The notes below the pieces were generated by a model that saw nothing but the letters and a program-made list of their open reading frames with translations, had not been told where the DNA came from and searched no databases. A stretch of 64,000 nt of DNA, from NCBI GenBank assembly GCA_027681045.1, contig JAQDCK010000002.1, forward strand, positions 1 to 64,000. The letters run 5' to 3'. This document shows, piece by piece, positions 33,247 through 42,379 of this stretch (positions are counted from its first letter, which is position 1; each line of letters starts with the position of its first letter). The stretch comes from Lactobacillaceae bacterium AF64-9pH9TA. Its GTDB lineage: Bacteria; Bacillota; Bacilli; Lactobacillales; Lactobacillaceae. Made by a program: the position numbers and the translations under genes.

Positions 33247-35442
33247 TTATTTTTCTTCGCTGCTTTCAGTGGCTGGCAGGGCAGGAACTTCTTCGGAAAT
33301 CGTGATTTCCCCGTCCTTTAAGTCCGCTACTAATTGCTTGGCTTCAGTGTGGTCCAGCTTGTAGTCGGCCACCTTGTCTTCAATTTCTTCCTGGATGACC
33401 CGGCGAAGCGGACGAGCGCCCATTTCCGGATCGTATCCTTCCTCAACCAGCTTGTCCTTGGCCGCGTCGGTAACCTTGATGTGCAGGCCCTGGTCGCTGA
33501 CCATGGCGTTGGTCTTGTCCAAAAGGAGGTTGACGATCTGCAGGAGGTTGCCCTTGCTCAATGGGTGGAACTGGATGATGTCGTCAAAGCGGTTCAGGAA
33601 TTCCGGCTTGAAGTACTGGCTCATCACCTTACGGGTTTCTTCAGCTTCATTCTTGTTGTTTTCTGCCGCGAAGCCTACGCTGGCCGTCTTGATTCCCTGG
33701 CCGGCGTTTGAGGTCATGATGATGATCGTGTCCTTGAAGGAAACAGTCCGCCCTTGTGAGTCGGTCAAGCGGCCGTCGTCAAGAATCTGCAAGAAGAGGT
33801 TCAAAACATCTGGGTGGGCCTTTTCAACTTCGTCCAAAAGGATCAAGCTGTATGGGTTGTGGCGGACCCGTTCAGTCAATTGGCCGGCTTCTTCATAGCC
33901 GACATAGCCCGGGGCAGACCCGATCAATTTGGAGACGGAGTATTGCTCCATAAATTCGGACATGTCGAAGCGGATCATGGCGTCTTCGCTGCCGAACATC
34001 TTCAAGGCCAGCTGCTTGGCCAGCTCGGTCTTGCCGACCCCGGTCGGGCCAACAAAGAGGAAGGAGCCGATTGGCCGGCCGGACTTGTTGAAGCCGATCC
34101 GGTTTCTTCTGATGGCCCGGGCCACCTTGTCAACGGCCTCGTCCTGGCCGATAACCTTAGCCTTGAGGTCGCTGGCCAGGTTGGCCAGCTGGTTTTCTTC
34201 TTGTGCCTGGATGTCGCCGACCGGGATGTTGGTCTTTTCTTCCACGATCTTGTCCATGACCTTGTCCGTAATGGTCGGGGTCTTGTCCGGGTCGACGTTT
34301 TGGTCCTTCAGCTTCTCGTATTTTTCGATCTGGTCGCGGTAGTAGGCAGCCTTTTCGTAGTCTTCGTTCTTCAAGGCATCCTGCTTGAGCTTCTCAGCCG
34401 CGTCGATTCTTTCCTGGATCTTTTCCTTATCGATGTAAGGGATGGTCAGGTTCATTCTTGACCCGGCTTCGTCCAGAAGGTCGATGGCCTTGTCTGGCAG
34501 GAAGCGGTCCTGGATGTAGCGGGCAGACAGCTTGACGGCGGCTTCGATGGCGTCGTCAGTGTATTTGACGTGGTGGTAGTCCTCGTAGCGCTTCTGGATC
34601 CCCTTGAGGATCTTGATTGTCTCGTCGATGCTTGGTTCCTTGACTTCAACTGGCTGGAAGCGCCGGGCCAGGGCGGAGTCCTTTTCGATTTCCCGGAATT
34701 CCTTGATAGTCGTAGCCCCGACTAACTGCAGCTCACCTCTGGCCAGAGCCGGCTTGATGATATTGCCGGCGTCCATGCCGCCTTCAGAATTGCCGGCGCC
34801 GACGATTTCATGGATTTCATCGATAAAGAGGATGATATCCGGCTGGCTTTGCAGTTCCTTGATCAGCTGCTGCATTCTTTGTTCAAACTGGCCCCGGATC
34901 CCGGTCCCTTGGACCATGGAAACCATGTTGAGGGAGATGATCCGCTTGTTTTGTAACTTGGCTGGAACGGACCCATCAACGATGTCCTGGGCCAGGCCTT
35001 CAACGACCGCGGTCTTGCCGACCCCGGCTTCCCCGATTAGGACCGGGTTGTTCTTGGTCCGCCGGTTGAGGATTTCAATCACCCTGGCGATTTCCCGGTC
35101 CCGGCCGATAACTGGGTCGATCTTGCCCTTTTTGGCCAAAGTGGTCAAGTCCGTCCCGAACTGGTCAAGCAGGGACTGGCCGCCGCCATTGCCGCCCCGG
35201 CCTGGGGTCGGGCCGGATGGATTTTGGTCGTTGTCACGGTTTGCGCCATTTGACCGCCCGTTCAAAGCGTTGAAGAGGTCGTCAAAGTCGCCGAAAAAGT
35301 TGTCATTATTCATTTGATTGCCTTGTTGATTCCTTAACTCTTGGTAGCATTGCTGACATAAGTCGATTTCTTTGTTTTGGCCGTTGATCTTCGTGTAAAG
35401 ATGTATCGAGGCCTGCCGTTGGTGGCAGTTTTGACACAACAT
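33247..35442 (-). CDS. clpE: ATP-dependent Clp protease ATP-binding subunit ClpE
   Basis: Hsp100 unfoldase that feeds ClpP and refolds aggregates. Seen: an N-terminal zinc finger with two Cys pairs (LCQNC and LCQQC), which defines ClpE, a Gly/Asn-rich linker, Walker A GEAGVGKT of the first AAA domain, a UVR-like coiled region (about residues 330-365), Walker A GPTGVGKT of the second, and a D2 C-domain. 731 residues, normal. AAAGGCGG before the ATG. Control is by the CIRCE element upstream. MecA and Spx encoded nearby are part of the same proteolytic network in Firmicutes. Confidence 0.96.
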   Translation of the reverse strand: MLCQNCHQRQASIHLYTKINGQNKEIDLCQQCYQELRNQQGNQMNNDNFFGDFDDLFNALNGRSNGANRDNDQNPSGPTPGRGGNGGGQSLLDQFGTDLTTLAKKGKIDPVIGRDREIARVIEILNRRTKNNPVLIGEAGVGKTAVVEGLAQDIVDGSVPAKLQNKRIISLNMVSMVQGTGIRGQFEQRMQQLIKELQSQPDIILFIDEIHEIVGAGNSEGGMDAGNIIKPALARGELQLVGATTIKEFREIEKDSALARRFQPVEVKEPSIDETIKILKGIQKRYEDYHHVKYTDDAIEAAVKLSARYIQDRFLPDKAIDLLDEAGSRMNLTIPYIDKEKIQERIDAAEKLKQDALKNEDYEKAAYYRDQIEKYEKLKDQNVDPDKTPTITDKVMDKIVEEKTNIPVGDIQAQEENQLANLASDLKAKVIGQDEAVDKVARAIRRNRIGFNKSGRPIGSFLFVGPTGVGKTELAKQLALKMFGSEDAMIRFDMSEFMEQYSVSKLIGSAPGYVGYEEAGQLTERVRHNPYSLILLDEVEKAHPDVLNLFLQILDDGRLTDSQGRTVSFKDTIIIMTSNAGQGIKTASVGFAAENNKNEAEETRKVMSQYFKPEFLNRFDDIIQFHPLSKGNLLQIVNLLLDKTNAMVSDQGLHIKVTDAAKDKLVEEGYDPEMGARPLRRVIQEEIEDKVADYKLDHTEAKQLVADLKDGEITISEEVPALPATESSEEK

Positions 35443-35477
35443 GTTAAAATACCGCCTTTCATCAAAGTTCTGCCTAA

Positions 35478-35514
35478 ATTATAGGGCTTAGCACTCTGGT
35501 TAGTCAAGTGCTAA
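35478..35514 (-). promoter_or_regulatory. clpE promoter with CIRCE operator
   Basis: TTAGCACTC-N9-AAGTGCTAA (35488-35514) matches CIRCE (TTAGCACTC-N9-GAGTGCTAA) with a single mismatch. On the minus strand it overlaps TTGACT (-35, 35507-35502) and the spacer to TATAAT (-10, 35483-35478, spacing 18). HrcA binding here would block the promoter. Confidence 0.88.
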
Positions 35515-35610
35515 GGCTCGGGGGAGAAAATAGCCGGTCTTTGAGTCTTCTTCCTTTAATCTTGACCAAAAATTGCGCTAAAATAATGGACAGGGGGTTA
35601 TAACATTAAT

Positions 35611-35811
35611 ATGGACTATACTGATATTTTGGAGCAATTGGTCTCAGGCGACTTGCTGGAGTACCAGATCGACCCGCAGAAGGACCCGGAAGATACTTTT
35701 GCCTTCCAGCAAAGCCTGCGCAATTATGGAAAAAACAAAAAAATCACCGGCCGGGCCGGCCGCGGCGGGGTTATTACCTATACTTCAATAGAGAATAAGC
35801 CCAAGTATTAA
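35611..35811 (+). CDS. Small conserved protein of unknown function
   Basis: 66 residues, acidic N-terminal half (MDYTDILEQLV, QKDPEDTFAF) and basic C-terminal half (NKKITGRAGRGG). The start has AGGGGG about 13 bases upstream, rather far. Not recognised. It lies alone upstream of ptsH with its own spacing and no terminator before ptsH. Confidence 0.6.
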   Translation: MDYTDILEQLVSGDLLEYQIDPQKDPEDTFAFQQSLRNYGKNKKITGRAGRGGVITYTSIENKPKY

Positions 35812-35832
35812 TGAAAACATTTACAGATTAAG

Positions 35833-35861
35833 TTGTATTGACCTCGAAAACATGTTATTCT
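35833..35861 (+). promoter_or_regulatory. ptsHI promoter
   Basis: TTGTAT (35833-35838), 17-base spacer, TATTCT (35856-35861). A short palindrome GGTAC-TTT-G-GTACC lies in the leader. AAGGAG precedes ptsH. Confidence 0.6.
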
Positions 35862-35918
35862 TTAAGGGAAACGGTACTTTGGTACCCAATTCTTGATTTT
35901 TAAAGGAGATAATTTACG

Positions 35919-36185
35919 ATGGAAAAGAAAGAATTTCACATTATCGCTGAAACTGGTATTCACGCTCGTCCAGCTACCTTGTTGGTACAAGCTGCTTCAA
36001 AGTTTGGTTCAGACATCAACCTTGAATACAACGGCAAGTCAGTTAACCTTAAGTCAATCATGGGCGTAATGTCATTGGGTGTTGGCCAAGGTGCAGACGT
36101 AACTATCAGCGCTGAAGGCGATGACGAAAAGGAAGCTATCGCAGCTGTTGCTGAAACTATGTCAAAAGAAGGTTTGGCTGAATAA
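35919..36185 (+). CDS. ptsH: Phosphocarrier protein HPr
   Basis: General phosphocarrier of the PTS. Seen: His15 in GIHARPAT (phosphorylated by Enzyme I) and Ser46 in LKSIMGVMS (HPr kinase site, making it the CcpA corepressor). 88 residues. Highly optimised codons suggest strong expression. Its stop overlaps the ptsI start by one base. Confidence 0.98.
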   Translation: MEKKEFHIIAETGIHARPATLLVQAASKFGSDINLEYNGKSVNLKSIMGVMSLGVGQGADVTISAEGDDEKEAIAAVAETMSKEGLAE

Positions 36186-37912
36186 TGACTGAAACTTTGA
36201 AGGGTATCGCGGCCAGTGACGGCGTTGCTGTTGCTCCAGCCTACCTCTTGGTCGAACCGGATCTTTCTTTTGAAAAGAAGTCCGTTTCCGACGCGGAAGC
36301 TGAAGTAGCCCGCTTTGACAAGGCAGTTGCCGAATCACAAGCTGAATTGGAAAGCATCCGGAAGGTTGCCGCAGAAAGCTTGGGTGAAGAAGAAGCACAA
36401 GTCTTTGACGCCCACTTGATGTTCCTGTCAGACCCTGAATTCACTGGTCAGATCAGCGCCAAGATCAAGAGCGATGCTGTCAACAGTGAAGCAGCTTTGG
36501 ACGAAGTTGCCCAAAACTTCATTACTATCTTCCAAAGCATGACTGACAATGCCTACATGCAAGAACGTGCCGCTGACGTTCGCGACGTTTCAAAGCGGAT
36601 CATGGCGCACTTGCTGGGCAAGGAGCTGCCTAACTTGGCAAGCATCGACCACGAAGTAGTTCTGGTTGCTGAAGACTTGACGCCAAGTGACACGGCACAA
36701 TTGAACAAGAAGTACGTTAAGGGCTTCGTAACTGACCTGGGCGGCCGGACTGCCCACTCAGCCATCATGGCCCGGTCTTTGGAAATCCCAGCTGTTGTCG
36801 GGACTGAAAAGATCACCACTTCTGTAGAAAACGGCCAAATGCTGATCGCTGACGGTTTGGATGGGGTTGCCATCGTTGAACCAAGTGAAGAACAAGTGGC
36901 TGACTACCGCAAGAAGGGCGACGACTTCGCCAAGCAAAAGGCTGAATGGCGGAAGCTGAAGGACGAACCATCAGTAACTGCTGACGGCAAGCACTTCACT
37001 ATTGCTGCCAACATCGGTACTCCAGACGACCTGGCTGGCGTTTTGGAAAACGGTGCTGAAGCAGTCGGCCTGTTCAGAACTGAATTCTTGTACATGAACT
37101 CAAGCGACTTCCCAACTGAAGAAGACCAGTTTGAAGCCTACAAGAAGGTTCTGGAAGGCATGAACGGCAAGCAGGTTATCATCAGAACCATGGACATCGG
37201 TGGCGACAAGCACCTGTCATACTGGGACCTGCCAGAAGAAATGAACCCATTCCTGGGTATCCGGGCCGTTCGTTTGTCCTTGAAGAACAAGGAAATCTTC
37301 CGGACCCAGCTGCGGGCCTTGCTGAGAGCATCAGCTTACGGCAAGCTGGGGATCATGTTCCCAATGATCGGTACTTTGGGCGAACTTCACCAAGCCAAGG
37401 CTGTTTTGGCTGAAGAAAAGGACAAGCTGGTCAAGGAAGGCGTCAAGGTTGGCGACGACCTGCAAGTCGGCATGATGATCGAAGTTCCGGCAGCTGCTGT
37501 TCTGGCAGACCAATTTGCCAAGGAAGTCGACTTCTTCTCAATCGGGACCAACGACTTGATCCAATACACTATGGCTGCTGACCGGGGCAACGAAAACGTT
37601 TCTTACCTCTACCAGCCATACAACCCGTCAGTTCTCCGCCTCATCAAGCACACGATCGACTCAGCTCACGAAGCTGGCATCTGGTGCGGGATGTGTGGTG
37701 AAGCAGCTGGTGACTCAACTATGTTCCCAATCCTGCTTTCCATGGGCTTGGACGAATACTCAATGAGCGCAACTTCAATTTTGCGGATCAGAAACGAAAT
37801 GAAGAAGCTCTCAACTGAAGAACTCGCCAGCCTGGCTGACAAGGCGACCAAGGAATCATTGACCAACGAAGACAACATCGAATTGGTTAAGAAATTGATG
37901 GCTGACAAGTAA
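36185..37912 (+). CDS. ptsI: PTS Enzyme I
   Basis: Transfers phosphate from PEP to HPr in the cytosol. Seen: [15 protein letters not shown] start, the phospho-His in [21 protein letters not shown] (about residue 190), and PEP-binding [18 protein letters not shown] and [17 protein letters not shown] in the barrel domain. 575 residues, normal. Codons strongly optimised, as in ptsH. Confidence 0.98.
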   Translation: MTETLKGIAASDGVAVAPAYLLVEPDLSFEKKSVSDAEAEVARFDKAVAESQAELESIRKVAAESLGEEEAQVFDAHLMFLSDPEFTGQISAKIKSDAVNSEAALDEVAQNFITIFQSMTDNAYMQERAADVRDVSKRIMAHLLGKELPNLASIDHEVVLVAEDLTPSDTAQLNKKYVKGFVTDLGGRTAHSAIMARSLEIPAVVGTEKITTSVENGQMLIADGLDGVAIVEPSEEQVADYRKKGDDFAKQKAEWRKLKDEPSVTADGKHFTIAANIGTPDDLAGVLENGAEAVGLFRTEFLYMNSSDFPTEEDQFEAYKKVLEGMNGKQVIIRTMDIGGDKHLSYWDLPEEMNPFLGIRAVRLSLKNKEIFRTQLRALLRASAYGKLGIMFPMIGTLGELHQAKAVLAEEKDKLVKEGVKVGDDLQVGMMIEVPAAAVLADQFAKEVDFFSIGTNDLIQYTMAADRGNENVSYLYQPYNPSVLRLIKHTIDSAHEAGIWCGMCGEAAGDSTMFPILLSMGLDEYSMSATSILRIRNEMKKLSTEELASLADKATKESLTNEDNIELVKKLMADK

Positions 37913-37923
37913 AGAGCAAATTT

Positions 37924-37954
37924 AAAGCGATTAGCGTGAGCTGACCGCTTTTTT
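37924..37954 (+). terminator. ptsHI terminator
   Basis: AAAGCG-A-TTAGC pairs with GCTGA-C-CGCTTT around GTGA, with a T run. Confidence 0.88.
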
Positions 37955-38083
37955 GCTTGATTAATTAAGAAATTTAAAAGAAAGCCCATTACCCCCTTCC
38001 TTTTTGTAAGTATCCATGCTAAACTATATAGCAAGTAACGAATGTGTGTTCATGCAATCTCATTTTAAAGGAGCGTGGTAACA

Positions 38084-38488
38084 ATGGTAGATTTATATGT
38101 TTCTCCAAGCTGCACCTCATGCCGCAAGGCAAAGCAATGGCTTGAACAACACAATATTCCCTACAAGGAAAGAAACATTATTTCAGATCCTTTGAACCGG
38201 GAAGAAATCATTCATGTTCTGAGAATGACTGAAGAAGGCACGGAAGAAATCGTGTCAACACGGTCGAAGGCTTTCCAAGAGCTGAACATCGACCTGGACG
38301 ACATCTCAATGAATGAACTGATCGATTTGATTGAAAAGAACCCGAGCCTGCTGAGACGGCCGATTATTTTGGATGACCGCCGGATGCAGGTCGGCTACAA
38401 TGAAGATGAAATCCGCCGCTTCCTGCCGCGCAGCGTGCGCCGGCTGGAAATGGCCCGGGCTAAGCGCCTGGCAGACCAGGATTTATAA
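38084..38488 (+). CDS. spxA: Spx global redox regulator
   Basis: ArsC-like protein that binds RNA polymerase alpha C-terminal domain and switches on thiol-stress genes. Seen: the redox CxxC at Cys10-Cys13 ([11 protein letters not shown]), the [10 protein letters not shown] motif, and a C-terminal extension recognised by ClpXP. 134 residues. The ATG at 38084 is chosen because AAGGAG is 10 bases upstream; the GTG at 38075 would leave one base. mecA follows, and a gene for a putative SpxH adaptor lies 2 kb downstream, so control by proteolysis is likely. Confidence 0.95.
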   Translation: MVDLYVSPSCTSCRKAKQWLEQHNIPYKERNIISDPLNREEIIHVLRMTEEGTEEIVSTRSKAFQELNIDLDDISMNELIDLIEKNPSLLRRPIILDDRRMQVGYNEDEIRRFLPRSVRRLEMARAKRLADQDL

Positions 38489-38509
38489 TTTCAGAATAAA
38501 AAGTTGCAG

Positions 38510-38540
38510 GCGTTGGCTTCTAGAAGCTAACGCTTTTGCT
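38510..38540 (+). terminator. Terminator after spxA
   Basis: GCGTT-G-GCTTC pairs with GAAGC-T-AACGC, followed by TTTT. Confidence 0.85.
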
Positions 38541-38591
38541 TTGTTGGTTTTTTAGGTTACAATAACAGTACACATATAAGGAGGGATGAAG

Positions 38592-39341
38592 ATGCGCGTT
38601 GAAAAGGTGAATGAGAACACGCTCCGCGTAAGCATGACCCGGGAGGATCTGAACCAGCGGGGCTTGAAGATCCTGGATTTGCTCGGCAACCGGGAAAGAG
38701 TCCAGGAATTTTTCCTGTCAGTTCTGCGCGAAGTAGACGAAGACAATGACTTTGCCAGCGATGCGCCGGTGACTTTCCAGGTCATGCCCAATGATGGCGG
38801 GATCGATCTCCTGATTACCAAGATGAATGCAGGCAGTGACCTGCCGGAAGAAATGCGGCGCTTCTTTGATCCTGAAGCCAATGGGGTCGGAGACGATATG
38901 GCGGAAGCGGTTGAGGAAGATGACTGGGCCTTTTCCGACTTGAACCCGGCTGATGACGCCAACACTGAGATGGACCCGGTGGTCATGCAGGACCTAGGCA
39001 ACACCGATGATGAAGACTACGAGGACTACTGGAGTTACCAGGAGACCCATGTTTTAGTCTTTGACGATATCGATGACCTCTTGGCTTTGGCTGACAGCCT
39101 CAAGGTCAGTGACCTGGCTTCCAGCGTCTACTACTACAAGCAGCAGTTTTACCTCAAGCTGGCTTTTATGGACGAGAATTACGCGGAAATCAAGCCAGCT
39201 GATGCCTGGGCGATCGCCAATGAATTTGGCCGCCAGGTTTCCGCTGACGAATTCCAGCAGGCCCAAGCCCACGGCCAGTGTCTCTTCCAGCAGGACGCGC
39301 TGGGGGCTTTGCGCCGGCAGTTTGCCAGCAAGCGGGCTTAA
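38592..39341 (+). CDS. mecA: Adaptor protein MecA
   Basis: Adaptor that delivers substrates such as competence regulators to ClpC-type unfoldases. Seen: MRVEKVNENTLRV start, a very acidic linker (about residues 90-150) and the C-terminal Clp-binding domain (HVLVFDDIDDLLALADSL, YYYKQQFYLKL). 249 residues. The ATG at 38592 is chosen because GGAGG is seven bases upstream; the ATG at 38586 would leave only one. Conserved position between spx and coiA. Confidence 0.94.
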   Translation: MRVEKVNENTLRVSMTREDLNQRGLKILDLLGNRERVQEFFLSVLREVDEDNDFASDAPVTFQVMPNDGGIDLLITKMNAGSDLPEEMRRFFDPEANGVGDDMAEAVEEDDWAFSDLNPADDANTEMDPVVMQDLGNTDDEDYEDYWSYQETHVLVFDDIDDLLALADSLKVSDLASSVYYYKQQFYLKLAFMDENYAEIKPADAWAIANEFGRQVSADEFQQAQAHGQCLFQQDALGALRRQFASKRA

Positions 39342-39358
39342 GAATCCAGATGATAATT

Positions 39359-39390
39359 TAAGGACTCCTTCGGGAGTCCTTTTCTTTTTC
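39359..39390 (+). terminator. Terminator after mecA
   Basis: AGGACTCC / GGAGTCCT with TTCG loop and a T-rich tail, ending just before the coiA competence-type motif. Confidence 0.9.
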
Positions 39391-39409
39391 CTTTTTTAAA
39401 AAAATCTCT

Positions 39410-39436
39410 CCTTTTTGGCGTACTAGTTAATGGGGG
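39410..39436 (+). promoter_or_regulatory. Competence-type promoter motif before coiA
   Basis: CCTTTTTGG-C-GTACTAG followed by TTAATGGGGG. The same arrangement occurs before comFA (61547-61573), differing at three positions, and a variant before recA. It reads as a target of a ComX/SigH-type alternative sigma factor. Confidence 0.7.
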
Positions 39437-39442
39437 ATTATT

Positions 39443-40303
39443 TTGTACGCAGCTTTATTAAATAAAGAACTGGTCCTAGCTGTCAGCGAGGCCGGCAAGG
39501 TCCGGGAGAACCCGGCCTATCTCAACCAGGAAGTCTACCGCTGCCCGCGCTGCCAGAAACCGGTCATCCTGGTTTTGTCGCAGAAGGCAGAGCCTTTTTT
39601 CAAGCACTACCAGGCTTACCGGGGGCTAGGAGAACAAGAGGAGCACCGGCAGGGGAAAATGCTCCTCAAAGCCGCTTTGACCGCGGCGGGGCTAAATGCG
39701 AAAACTGAAGTGCCGCTGGCTGACGGAGCCTTGCGGGCTGATGTTTTGGCCACACCGCTCTTGGCCTTTGAGGTCCAGTGCGCGCCCTTAAGCAAGGGGG
39801 AGTTTGCCCACCGGCATGCCCTTTACCAGGCGATTGGAATTAAGGATGTCTGGCTGGTCGGCCGCCGGCATTTTTTAGGGGAAAAGCTAAAGCAGACCCA
39901 GCTGATTTTTTTCCGGGAAAACCGGTGCTGGGGGAGTTATTATCTGGAAATCCATCAAGAGGCAGGCTTGATTAGATTGAAGTACCAAATAAGGCAGGCC
40001 CCTGTCAGCCAGACCCTGCTGTACCGGCAGGTGGACTTCGCCTTGGACGCGGAAGGGATTGCCGCTCTATGGCACTTCAGGCCCCTTTTGCCCCCGCCTT
40101 TGGCCGATGATTGGGTCAAGGAGCGAGACTATCTGGACCAGCAGCTGAAGGAAAAGAGCAAGCTGGGCCAGAAGCTGGGGGAATTGATGTACCTGGCCGG
40201 CTACACTGTCTTTACTTTGCCCAAGGAAGCTTTTTCCACTTGGCGCAGGCCGGGGGAGAAAAGCTGGCTCTTGAAATTTTTGCAGCAAAAAACCAGCCCC
40301 TAA
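39443..40303 (+). CDS. coiA: Competence protein CoiA-like
   Basis: CoiA-family protein needed in transformation after DNA entry, probably in recombination. Seen: VYRCPRCQKPVILVLSQKAEPFFKHY (zinc-finger-like and CoiA signature), a nuclease-like core with LRADVLATPLLAFEVQC, HRHALYQAIGIKDVWLVGRRH. 286 residues, shorter than the 330-390 usual. TTG start at 39443 with GGGGG six bases upstream. Transcribed from the competence-type motif immediately upstream. Confidence 0.88.
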   Translation: MYAALLNKELVLAVSEAGKVRENPAYLNQEVYRCPRCQKPVILVLSQKAEPFFKHYQAYRGLGEQEEHRQGKMLLKAALTAAGLNAKTEVPLADGALRADVLATPLLAFEVQCAPLSKGEFAHRHALYQAIGIKDVWLVGRRHFLGEKLKQTQLIFFRENRCWGSYYLEIHQEAGLIRLKYQIRQAPVSQTLLYRQVDFALDAEGIAALWHFRPLLPPPLADDWVKERDYLDQQLKEKSKLGQKLGELMYLAGYTVFTLPKEAFSTWRRPGEKSWLLKFLQQKTSP

Positions 40304-40315
40304 AGGAGAGGCTGG

Positions 40316-40960
40316 CTATAAGAGATGAAGGTGGCTGACCGGATAACAAAGCGGAGCATTCTCCGTTAGCTGCATCAAGGGTTCAAGGCAGCTGCCTGCG
40401 CTGTTTTGGAAAATTTGCAGAAGGTCGTCGTCACTTAATTCACCGTCAAGCAAGAGACCGCTGTCATCGATCTGGTCGTCAAAAACCACGGTTGAAGGCA
40501 GGACCGTGATTTGGAATTTCCTGGCCAGCTGCTGGTCCTGGGCAATGACGTCTTTAAGGCAGGCATCATTCAAGGTAGATGAAATTTTCTCTGGCTTGAT
40601 ATTGAGGCTTTCCAGCAATTCTTCAGCCAAGGCCGGGGAATAAGACCGCTGGCCGTCACTCAAACTTTCCTGCAACTTGAACAAAAAGCTCCTGGCCTTC
40701 TTCTTGCCATAAGCGATTTGCACGGCATAGTAAAAGCTCTGGGCGCTGACTGAGGCATTGTGGTAATTGGTCAAATTGATGGAAGTGTTGAAGTTCCAGT
40801 TCCGCTTGACCATGTCGGCCTTCATGGCTTCCATGGTTACCAGGGGAATGTAATTGACGGAAATTTCAAGCTGCAGTTCTGTCGCCAATAGCCGGATGCG
40901 TTTTTCAAGCTGGTAGCAGGACAAACCTAACGGATTGATAAACAGAAAAAGTTCGAACAT
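40316..40960 (-). CDS. DsbA-like ClpXP adaptor, SpxH/YjbH family
   Basis: Thioredoxin-fold DsbA-like protein; in Bacillus the relative YjbH presents Spx to ClpXP. Seen: FINPLGLSCYQLEKRI N-terminus (family NPLCPECW), of which only one Cys remains, then a helical insertion, and a cis-Pro strand ITVLPSTVVFDDQ. 214 residues, shorter than YjbH (about 300). GGAGGT before the ATG. Location near spx supports the role; the missing Cys suggests it is not a redox enzyme. Confidence 0.8.
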   Translation of the reverse strand: MFELFLFINPLGLSCYQLEKRIRLLATELQLEISVNYIPLVTMEAMKADMVKRNWNFNTSINLTNYHNASVSAQSFYYAVQIAYGKKKARSFLFKLQESLSDGQRSYSPALAEELLESLNIKPEKISSTLNDACLKDVIAQDQQLARKFQITVLPSTVVFDDQIDDSGLLLDGELSDDDLLQIFQNSAGSCLEPLMQLTENAPLCYPVSHLHLL

Positions 40961-41040
40961 GGTCGACCTCCAATTTTTGCTTCATCTGCTACTTTAACAA
41001 AACTTTTACTTGAAAACAAAAGAAAAGCTTTCGCCTGTTT

Positions 41041-41643
41041 TTACTTGGCATGCTGGCTAGCCCGGGCAATCTTGCTCTGGTTGTTGGCTGACTTGATCGG
41101 TAGGGCAAAGCGGGTCTTGATTTCTGCCAGGGCTTCCTTGATAGCGGCCGGGGAGTCATTTTCAATTTCCATTTCCCAGTCCTGGTAGCCGTCCGGGTAG
41201 CTGGTCTGGTCTAAAGTCAGCTCGCATCCCTTTGGTCCGTCTAAAAGGATCCGCCGGGTCTTGCTCCAGGAAAAAAGGGTCAGCTGGCTGGCTTTGTCTG
41301 GGTAATGCTCTAAAAGGTACTGGCCGACATTGCCGGTTAGGCTTGGCCGGCCCTTTTTTAAAAAGTCCTCGGCTTCAGGCAGGGTTAAATCATCATTGAT
41401 TTCCAGGCTTTCATGGTAGGTCTCCTGCAGCTTCTTGACCGGAACCTTGATGGTTTCTTCGGCCCGGTCTGTAAAGCAGCGGATTCTGAGGGCACTGTGG
41501 TCTTCTTTTAGCTGCTTGTCCGGGGTGTCAAAATAGTGGTTGCTCTGTTTGAAGTCGCTCTTGACCGGGTAGGCAGCGACGATAGCCTCATAGCTGGCCT
41601 GGTCCAGGGCGACTTTGGCTTCAATTTCGCGGTTTTTGCTCAT
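41041..41643 (-). CDS. CYTH-domain protein (YjbK type)
   Basis: Triphosphate-tunnel fold protein. Seen: EIEAKVAL at the start (ExExK motif), alternating charged residues in beta strands (ALRIRCF, EETIKVPVK, CELTLDQTSY). 200 residues. Its conserved place beside relQ suggests a link to nucleotide or polyphosphate metabolism; substrate unknown. GGAG precedes the ATG. Confidence 0.88.
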   Translation of the reverse strand: MSKNREIEAKVALDQASYEAIVAAYPVKSDFKQSNHYFDTPDKQLKEDHSALRIRCFTDRAEETIKVPVKKLQETYHESLEINDDLTLPEAEDFLKKGRPSLTGNVGQYLLEHYPDKASQLTLFSWSKTRRILLDGPKGCELTLDQTSYPDGYQDWEMEIENDSPAAIKEALAEIKTRFALPIKSANNQSKIARASQHAK

Positions 41644-41746
41644 TTTTTAAGGCTCCTTTGTTAGATAAAAATTAAAAAGCTTGCGTTGGTGCTTTCGTTA
41701 ACATCTATGTTAAAATGAATTTGTTTGAGATGGAAGGAAAATATCT

Positions 41747-42379
41747 GTGATTACTGATTGGGATACTTTTTTATGGCCATACAATGAAGCCGTAAATGAA
41801 CTAAAAGTTAAATTCAGAGCTCTCCGGCAGAGTTTCTTGACCAAGGGAGAGCATTCGCCAATAGAATTCGTGGTTGGCCGGGTGAAAACGGTCGACTCCA
41901 TTAAAGAGAAAATGCAGCGGCGGATCATCAGCCCGGACGTGATCGAAACCGACATGCAGGACATTGCCGGTATCCGGATCATGTGCCAGTTTGTCGATGA
42001 CATCTACCGGGTCGTTGACCTGCTCCACGCCCGCGATGACCTGGAAGTCGTTGAAGAGCGCGACTATATCCAAAATGCCAAGCCGTCCGGCTACCGGTCC
42101 TACCACATGGTGGTGGCCTACACGGTTTATCTGCCAGAAGGGTCCAAGCGCCTTTTGGCGGAAATCCAGATCCGGACTTTGGCTATGAACTTCTGGGCCA
42201 CGGTTGAGCACACCTTGAACTACAAGTACCAGGGGGCCTACCCGGAAGATATTTCTGAGCGGCTCAAGCGGACGGCGGAAGCGGCCTACCAGCTGGATGA
42301 AGAGATGTCCTCGATCAGAAATGAAGTCAAGGAAGCGCAGAAGATCTTCACCAAGAACAAGGGCAAGGAAAAGTCATGA
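41747..42379 (+). CDS. relQ: Small alarmone synthetase RelQ/YjbM
   Basis: Makes (p)ppGpp from ATP and GTP or GDP without a hydrolase domain. Seen: IEFVVGRVKTVDSIKEKM, DIAGIRIMCQF, PSGYRSYHMVV and EIQIRTLAMNFWATVEHTLNYK. 210 residues. GTG start at 41747 with AAGGA eight bases upstream. The ATGA overlap with nadK couples them. An inverted repeat TTAACA-N4-TGTTAA (41698-41713) overlaps the probable promoter. Confidence 0.95.
   Translation: MITDWDTFLWPYNEAVNELKVKFRALRQSFLTKGEHSPIEFVVGRVKTVDSIKEKMQRRIISPDVIETDMQDIAGIRIMCQFVDDIYRVVDLLHARDDLEVVEERDYIQNAKPSGYRSYHMVVAYTVYLPEGSKRLLAEIQIRTLAMNFWATVEHTLNYKYQGAYPEDISERLKRTAEAAYQLDEEMSSIRNEVKEAQKIFTKNKGKEKS

Noticed and set aside
35515..35600. CtsR box upstream of clpE
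   Set aside because: The short TTGACC and TTTGA sequences there do not form the required direct heptad repeat with correct spacing.
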